Positions 59,555 to 64,000 of a stretch of DNA of 64,000 nucleotides are shown here, in pieces. The notes under the pieces are model-generated. The model saw only the letters and a list, made by a program, of their open reading frames with translations, ran no database searches and was not told the origin of the DNA. Source of the DNA: Synechococcus sp. PCC 7336 (GTDB lineage: Bacteria > Cyanobacteriota > Cyanobacteriia > Thermostichales > PCC-7336); assembly GCF_000332275.1 (NCBI RefSeq), contig NZ_CM001776.1, forward strand, positions 4,214,008-4,278,007, written 5' to 3'. Position 1 is the first letter of the stretch. Every line of letters starts with the position of its first letter. The translations under genes and the position numbers were made by a program.

Positions 59555-60343
59555 TCAAGCCAACGACTGAGTCGTCTGGGTCGGCTCAGGGTGAGCAGTC
59601 TGGTCGAGATCGAGCTTGCGACCGCGCAAGCGATAAGAGGAGCCGGACAACTTGATGTACTCCCCCTGATGCAGGGTGCGATCGATGATGGCCCGAGCCA
59701 ACTCGGGGTCGTGCAAGACCCGCCCCCACTGACGTAGAGGCTTGTTGGTGGTAAACAGAATCGGCTTTCCCTTGTGGTAGCGCCGATCCACTACCTGGAA
59801 GAGAATATCGGCCGCCCCTGGCCCATAGCCGAGATAGCCCATCTCATCAATCACGAGCACATGAGGGTTGACGTAGCTTTTAAGAGTCTCGTTGAGGTCG
59901 CTGGCAATGCGCAGCTCGTTAATCAGAGCGGCTGCCGTGGTAAAGCGAGCCACAAAGCCGTTCTGGCTCGCTTTATAGGCCATCGAAATACACAGATGTG
60001 TCTTTCCAGTGCCGGGAGGCCCCTCCAAGATGAGGCTGCGGTTGTCGCTGACTAACTCGGGCCCCAGAAAGCGCCCGAGCATTTGACGTTTGAGCTCGCT
60101 GCGGAACGTGAAGTCAAACGTCTCAATCGTGGCCTGGAAGGGGAACTTAGCCCGCGCCACCTGCTGAGCAATGCGGGCTTCGCTGCGCTGAGCCACCTCC
60201 TCGGAGAGCAAGCGCTCTAAGAAAGTGGGATAAGACCATCCCTCTTGCTCGGCCAACGGCACCAGCTCGGGCAACAGCCGTTCGAGGCGGGTGAGCTTCA
60301 AGCGTTTGAGCAACAGCGGCAATGTAGTGGTAGCGTCAGTCAT
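59555..60343 (-). CDS. istB: IS21 helper ATPase IstB
   Basis: A 262-residue AAA+ protein: LILEGPPGTGKTHLCISMAYKA with the Walker A GPPGTGKT, VLVIDEMGYL with Walker B, and PILFTTNKPLRQWGRV as sensor region, and RLLSEEVAQRSEARIAQQVARAKFP in the N-terminal domain. It controls target choice and drives the IstA reaction. It overlaps istA by four bases. Confidence 0.94.
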   Translation of the reverse strand: MTDATTTLPLLLKRLKLTRLERLLPELVPLAEQEGWSYPTFLERLLSEEVAQRSEARIAQQVARAKFPFQATIETFDFTFRSELKRQMLGRFLGPELVSDNRSLILEGPPGTGKTHLCISMAYKASQNGFVARFTTAAALINELRIASDLNETLKSYVNPHVLVIDEMGYLGYGPGAADILFQVVDRRYHKGKPILFTTNKPLRQWGRVLHDPELARAIIDRTLHQGEYIKLSGSSYRLRGRKLDLDQTAHPEPTQTTQSLA

Positions 60344-61794
60344 TTTGTCCCCCCAGAGGCTTGAGCGATGGGCAGCAGGTCTGCTGGAGCGGCAGTCTGA
60401 GCGATCTCGACGAGGTACTCGCTACCGAAGCAGCGCTCCTCGCTGGCCAAGGCGATCGCTGCCAACAGTTCCGCCTGACCCAGTTGACGGTAGAGTTGGT
60501 AGATTTTGTCGATATCAGCTTCCCAAGCGTTGGGTCGTCGGTGGACTAGCTCCGTGAGATAGGGCTCCACCAAGGGGTCCAAATCCAGCAATAGCTGTCG
60601 CTGCGCGTAAGGCTTCCCCCGTCGAAAGCCAAACAGTTGCTCGGCATGCTCCCCCAGAACGCTGGAGCGACCATTTTCCGGAAAGCGAGGATGAGTCGCC
60701 AGTAAGCGCTCGCCCAAGTACACCTGCACCCTCTGCTGCTGCAGATGCAGGGTGACTGATTGCCCGATCGCTTGTGCAGGCACGGAGTACTCCAAGCCCC
60801 GGTAATGGACCCGAGCCGTTGGTCGCACCACTGCCGTGACTTTAAAGGCATAGGTTTCAGCCTTGTGGGCACAGGGCCTCAGAGACTCTCTTAGCAAGCG
60901 CTGGGCGGGAATCTCTTGGGTGGCATCGCAGACCCGCTCGTGGTTGACATAGTCCAGCCAGCCACTCAGTTGCTCGGCTACATCCGCCCAGTCACGCAAC
61001 TTTCGTCCGCAGAAGAAATTGCCTTTGACGAAGCCCACCAGATTTTCCACCGAGCCTTTCTGTTGCGGGCGATAGGGCCAGCAGGCCACCGGGATAAACC
61101 CACAGTCCATCACCAACTGGCTAAACCGTTGTGTCCAGATGACTTCCACCTCCCCCTCCGCTTGTTTGATGCGGCCATTGACGGCGGCACTGAGGTTGTC
61201 AAACACGCACTTGAGCGGCACGCCACCAAAGCGCTCGAAGGCTCCCAGCAAGCAGCGCACCACCGTTTCCTGCTGCTCGTTGTCCGCCAGTTGCACGTCA
61301 ATGGTGCGAGAGTATTTCAGGCGAGAGGCAAAAAATCGGATGACATGGCGGCTGCCATCCTCAAAGGTGACTCGACGCTGTCCGAAGTCGTGTTGAGAAA
61401 ACTCTCCCGGCAGTCCTTCGAATCGCACGATGGGGGTGGGTGGCTCACTGGGGCGCAGACGCCGTACCGCATCGTACACGGCGCTTTTGCCGCCGCTGTA
61501 GCCTTTGGCCTTCAAGCGGGTGTACACTTCAATGCTCTTGAGAGGGCCGTCTTCGGGGTATCTGGGTTCCTTCAACCACTCTCTAATCAAGTTTTCGTAA
61601 GGCTCCATTCGGCTGGGACGGCCCACCTTTCTCGATTTCCGGAAATTCTTCTCCTCAGTATCGCTGACGGCTGGTTCTTGCTCGATGCGGCGAATCGTTC
61701 GCTCGCTGATTCCGGTCAAGTCACGGGTCGCTTTCTGAGTCGCCCCCGTTTGTCTGAGTTTTTGTGCCATGTATCGCTCCAGTCGGGTGAACAT
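60340..61794 (-). CDS. istA: IS21 transposase IstA
   Basis: A 484-residue IS21 transposase. An HTH in the first 60 residues (GATQKATRDLTGISERTIRRIEQEP) is followed by an rve-type catalytic domain (FSQHDFGQRRVTFEDGSRHVIRFFASRLKYSRT with the first Asp in the HDFGQ position, CVFDNLSAAV with the second Asp, and the Glu in YRPQQKGSVENLV) and a C-terminal binding domain. All three acids are present. The ATG or TTG start is not separated; the 484-residue form is usual in length for this family. Confidence 0.92.
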   Translation of the reverse strand: MFTRLERYMAQKLRQTGATQKATRDLTGISERTIRRIEQEPAVSDTEEKNFRKSRKVGRPSRMEPYENLIREWLKEPRYPEDGPLKSIEVYTRLKAKGYSGGKSAVYDAVRRLRPSEPPTPIVRFEGLPGEFSQHDFGQRRVTFEDGSRHVIRFFASRLKYSRTIDVQLADNEQQETVVRCLLGAFERFGGVPLKCVFDNLSAAVNGRIKQAEGEVEVIWTQRFSQLVMDCGFIPVACWPYRPQQKGSVENLVGFVKGNFFCGRKLRDWADVAEQLSGWLDYVNHERVCDATQEIPAQRLLRESLRPCAHKAETYAFKVTAVVRPTARVHYRGLEYSVPAQAIGQSVTLHLQQQRVQVYLGERLLATHPRFPENGRSSVLGEHAEQLFGFRRGKPYAQRQLLLDLDPLVEPYLTELVHRRPNAWEADIDKIYQLYRQLGQAELLAAIALASEERCFGSEYLVEIAQTAAPADLLPIAQASGGTK

Positions 61795-61910
61795 CTTGCC
61801 CTGTCTTGGGTTGAGCTTTTTTCCATTTTGGAATTAGCTCGCTCCACTACAGCTCATTCGACCGGCCATAATTTCCGGAATTTTTCCGGCCATAGTTTCC
61901 AGAATTCACA

Positions 61911-62135
61911 ATATTATGATATACGTATCAGTATCATTACGGTATACACACTTTTGAGGTGAGATACCATGTAAAATTTACGGTGTTAAAGATCCTCAAC
62001 AAGCAGTAAAGGAGCATCTTTGAATGAATACATGGCTAGGTCTATGGCTGAGGTGGCGGCCTTGGACAGATAGGAATGCGGTCGTACCCAGTTCTGAGGG
62101 GGCGGAGCCGTAGCAATATGGCTCCGCTACCCGAC
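61911..62135. other. non-coding DNA between IS21 end and the group II intron remnant
   Basis: AT-rich first half with a TATACGTATCAGTATC run, then a GC-rich inverted repeat (GGCGGAGCC, GGCTCCGC) at about 62101-62128 just ahead of the intron boundary. No gene. Confidence 0.4.
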
Positions 62136-62642
62136 GTGCGCCAGGGCATGGCGCGCAGCGCCTTGCCCTGGCGCTGTCAACCGGAAGGCGAAAGCCAACC
62201 GGGAAGTGACTAGAGGAAGGTGATCGAGCAGGTCAATCAGTTTATCTGGGGATGGGCTGGCTACTTTCGGCTAGCCACAGTCAAACTCGTGTTCGAGCAG
62301 TTGGATCAATGGCTGCGCCGTCGGCTTCGTAAGATCTTATGGGAGCAATGGCGTACCCCGAAAACCCGCTGCCGAAAGCTGATTGCACTGGGGGTTAAAA
62401 CAGAGCGTGCGCGTAAGGCAACTGCCACAGGCCGCGCGGCCTGGTGGAATGCGGGGGCCTCTCATATGCACGCGGCTATCACCAATCGGTTATTAGCTCA
62501 ATGGGGACTTCTCAGTATGGGGACTTCTCAGTGTCGCCGAGTTGATTCGCGGTTGGCAGTGATCTACTTGAACCGCCGTGTACGGAACCGTACGCACGGT
62601 GGTGTGGGAGGACGGGAGGGGCGACTCTCCCTCCTACCCGAT
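62136..62642 (+). mobile_element. internally deleted group II intron
   Basis: Begins GTGCG, as group II introns do, followed by a structured GC-rich stretch (CCAGGGCATGG, GCGCAGCGCC, TTGCCCTGGCGC; then AACCGGAAGGCG, AACCGGGAAGTGACTAG) typical of domain I. It then jumps to the C-terminal maturase/X-domain reading frame, and ends with the domain V/VI type hairpins (GAACCGCCGTGTACGG, CCGTACGCACGGTGGTG; GGACGGGAGGGG, CTCCCTCCTACCCGAT). A complete intron of this class is about 1.8-2.5 kb; this one is about 0.5 kb. Confidence 0.65.
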
Positions 62643-62657
62643 CATTTAGGTAAGTGA
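62217..62657 (+). pseudogene. group II intron maturase, C-terminal part
   Basis: IEQVNQFIWGWAGYFRLATVKLVFEQLDQWLRRRLRKILWEQWRTPKTRCRKLIALGVKTERARKATATGRAAWWNAGASHMHAAI is the X-domain and following segment of group II intron reverse transcriptases (usual: LNPVLRGWxNYFR, RRRLRxxLWxQWK, ASHMxxAxxxxYFxxLGL). The reverse transcriptase palm with YADD is absent. The frame runs on through the domain V region. GTG at 62220 or thereabouts is only the reopening of the frame. Confidence 0.78.
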
Positions 62658-62916
62658 GAAAGAGTTAGAAGCGGACAGATGGATTCTAGGGCAGACGGAG
62701 TGCTAGGAGGAGCAATCTAGAGGACTTTAACTGTAGATATTGATTGGATTTTGGATTAGATTTCAAGGTATAGATATCGGAGGATTCGTGGAGTTCCAAT
62801 TGAAGCCCAATACCTGAATCTCCTTTTGCGTATGGGTTTCAGCTAAGTATCAGAAAATATTTTTGCGCTAGCCGACCCTGATGAATATGGACTAAATCTG
62901 AATTATCTAAGGGCTT
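62643..62916. other. intergenic region before the sulfatase gene
   Basis: AT-rich; no gene or repeat recognised. An AAGGG precedes the ATG at 62917 by six bases and may serve as its ribosome-binding site. Confidence 0.45.
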
Positions 62917-64000
62917 ATGCACATTTTGCAAAAATATATAAAAGCATTGATAAGCGCGTGTTATTTGAAAGGCTCTTTCTCACGGTGCAGAGTCAGAATT
63001 TTCCAGGCAGGTTCTGGCATAGCTTTACTTTTTGGGATTATTGGATGCTCGATCTTCCTTACATCACATTCCTCTTCCAATATAATTTCTGCATCAGTAA
63101 TGGATCGAGATCGCCCCAATATCGTTATCATAGTTGCTGACGATCTCGGTTGGAACGACGTTGGCTACCACGGATCTGAGATTCAAACTCCAAACATCGA
63201 TCACCTAGCCGGAACATCTGTTCAATTAGATAGATTTTACGCTAAAAATTCCTGCACTCCTTATCGGGCAGCCTTGATGACAGGTGTTCATCCATTTCGC
63301 TATGGCATGTCAAGCAATGTCATTCAACCCTGGGATAGAGTTGGACTCCCTATTGATCGCCCCACTATTGCTGAAGTCCTTAAAGAATATGGATATAGAA
63401 CGGCAATTGTGGGCAAGTGGCACCTTGGCCACTGGAATGAAGCATTTTTGCCCACAAGCCGTGGATTCGATTATCACTACGGGAATTACTGCAGTGATTT
63501 AGATTACTTTAGCCATACTAATCCAAAGGGTGGCAGTTTAGACTGGCATAGGAATAGAACTCCTATAGAAGAAGAGGGTTACTCAACTGATTTATTGGCG
63601 GCTGAAGCTAGTAGTTTGATTGAGACTCACGACTACAATAAGACCCCTCTTTTTCTGTATGTTTCATTCAACGCTCCTCATACCCCGCTGCAAGCAAAAG
63701 AAGGATATATTGAAAACTACAGAAGCATTTCGAATGTTAATCGTAGAACCTATGGAGCAATGGTACAGTCTCTTGATGAGGGCGTGGGCACTATCGTATC
63801 TGCTCTCAAAAAAAGTACTGTTTGGGACAACACCCTTGTAGTATTCACGAGTGATAATGGCGGTGGGTACAACAGGGGTGCTGCAGGAGACAACCGGCCA
63901 TTAAATAATGATAAAGGGTCAGTTTATGACGGTGGAGTTAGAGTTCCTACACTTTTTAGATTTCCAAATAAGACTTTTTCAAATGAGATAGACAGTCACT
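62917..64000 (+). CDS. type I sulfatase (arylsulfatase-like), 3' end beyond window
   Basis: The first 361 codons of a sulfatase. The formylglycine motif C-x-P-x-R reads CTPYR at residues 113-117. Other family signatures are RPNIVIIVADDLGWNDVGYHG with the two metal Asp, VGKWHLGH, and VVFTSDNGGG. The N terminus has a basic region and a hydrophobic core SGIALLFGIIGCS that ends in a lipobox-like IGC, so it is probably exported and may be a lipoprotein. The ATG at 62917 gives a 43-residue leader; a TTG at 62965 would give a more usual 27. Substrate unknown; the family hydrolyses sulfate esters of sugars or aryl compounds. Confidence 0.88.
   Translation, partial: MHILQKYIKALISACYLKGSFSRCRVRIFQAGSGIALLFGIIGCSIFLTSHSSSNIISASVMDRDRPNIVIIVADDLGWNDVGYHGSEIQTPNIDHLAGTSVQLDRFYAKNSCTPYRAALMTGVHPFRYGMSSNVIQPWDRVGLPIDRPTIAEVLKEYGYRTAIVGKWHLGHWNEAFLPTSRGFDYHYGNYCSDLDYFSHTNPKGGSLDWHRNRTPIEEEGYSTDLLAAEASSLIETHDYNKTPLFLYVSFNAPHTPLQAKEGYIENYRSISNVNRRTYGAMVQSLDEGVGTIVSALKKSTVWDNTLVVFTSDNGGGYNRGAAGDNRPLNNDKGSVYDGGVRVPTLFRFPNKTFSNEIDSH

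Larger units (their letters stand above)
59455..61910. mobile_element. IS21-family insertion sequence, 2456 bases
   Basis: Left end TGTGAATTCCGGAAAC and right end GTTTCCAGAATTCACA are inverted copies (one mismatch in the outer 16). Each end holds two motifs of the type TTCCGGAAAYTATGGCC, as is usual for IS21. It carries istA and istB on the minus strand. No target duplication is visible: the left flank is AGGGGT and the right ATATTA, so the chromosome may have been deleted or rearranged at one side. Confidence 0.88.

Overview
The window is cyanobacterial chromosome. The evidence is an allophycocyanin-family core gene (apcF), a magnesium-chelatase subunit (chlD), a BicA-type bicarbonate transporter, a CruA-type lycopene cyclase, a Pix/Tax-type phototaxis operon and the very frequent HIP1 octamer GCGATCGC. 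The species cannot be named from the sequence alone.

Layout. 1-3 kb: the 3' part of a large CcsA-type cytochrome c assembly gene, then small conserved hypothetical genes. 3-11 kb: a minus-strand signalling block holding two receiver proteins, a three-PAS histidine kinase, a CheR-PAS/CheB pair and a 609-residue OmpR-HPt-REC-REC regulator. 11-14.5 kb: apcF, tlyA, an RRM protein, a small basic protein, a DM13 remnant and an Uma2 gene. 14.5-25.2 kb: a minus-strand chemosensory/phototaxis operon (CheY, CheW, five-GAF MCP, CheA-REC, CheW). 25.7-31.5 kb: bicA followed by an overlapping mrp Na+/H+ antiporter operon, which reads as a sodium-coupled bicarbonate uptake unit with its sodium-extrusion machine. 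31.5-37 kb: chlD, a toxin-antitoxin pair and comEC.

37.1-41.8 kb looks like a relic chromosomal integron. A truncated IntI-like integrase faces away from an attI-like region, and plus-direction cassettes follow. They carry an Uma2 protein, a GNAT acetyltransferase and three toxin-antitoxin pairs, with two short ORF-less units, and most are separated by repeats ending in CCGTTAG with inverted-core/core pairs (attC-like). Decayed IS256 and ISL3 transposases follow.

43-56 kb is mostly ordinary chromosome (TPM protein, CBS protein, nucleosidase, TerB-like protein, gatB, ylxR, infB, cruA). 56-64 kb is a mobile-element graveyard: a VapBC module bracketed by direct repeats of the cruA 3' end, an IS5-family insertion, a MITE inside an IS630-type transposase remnant, a cadherin-like gene cut by an IS21 element, an internally deleted group II intron, and a sulfatase gene that runs off the window. 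No tRNA, rRNA or CRISPR array was recognised.
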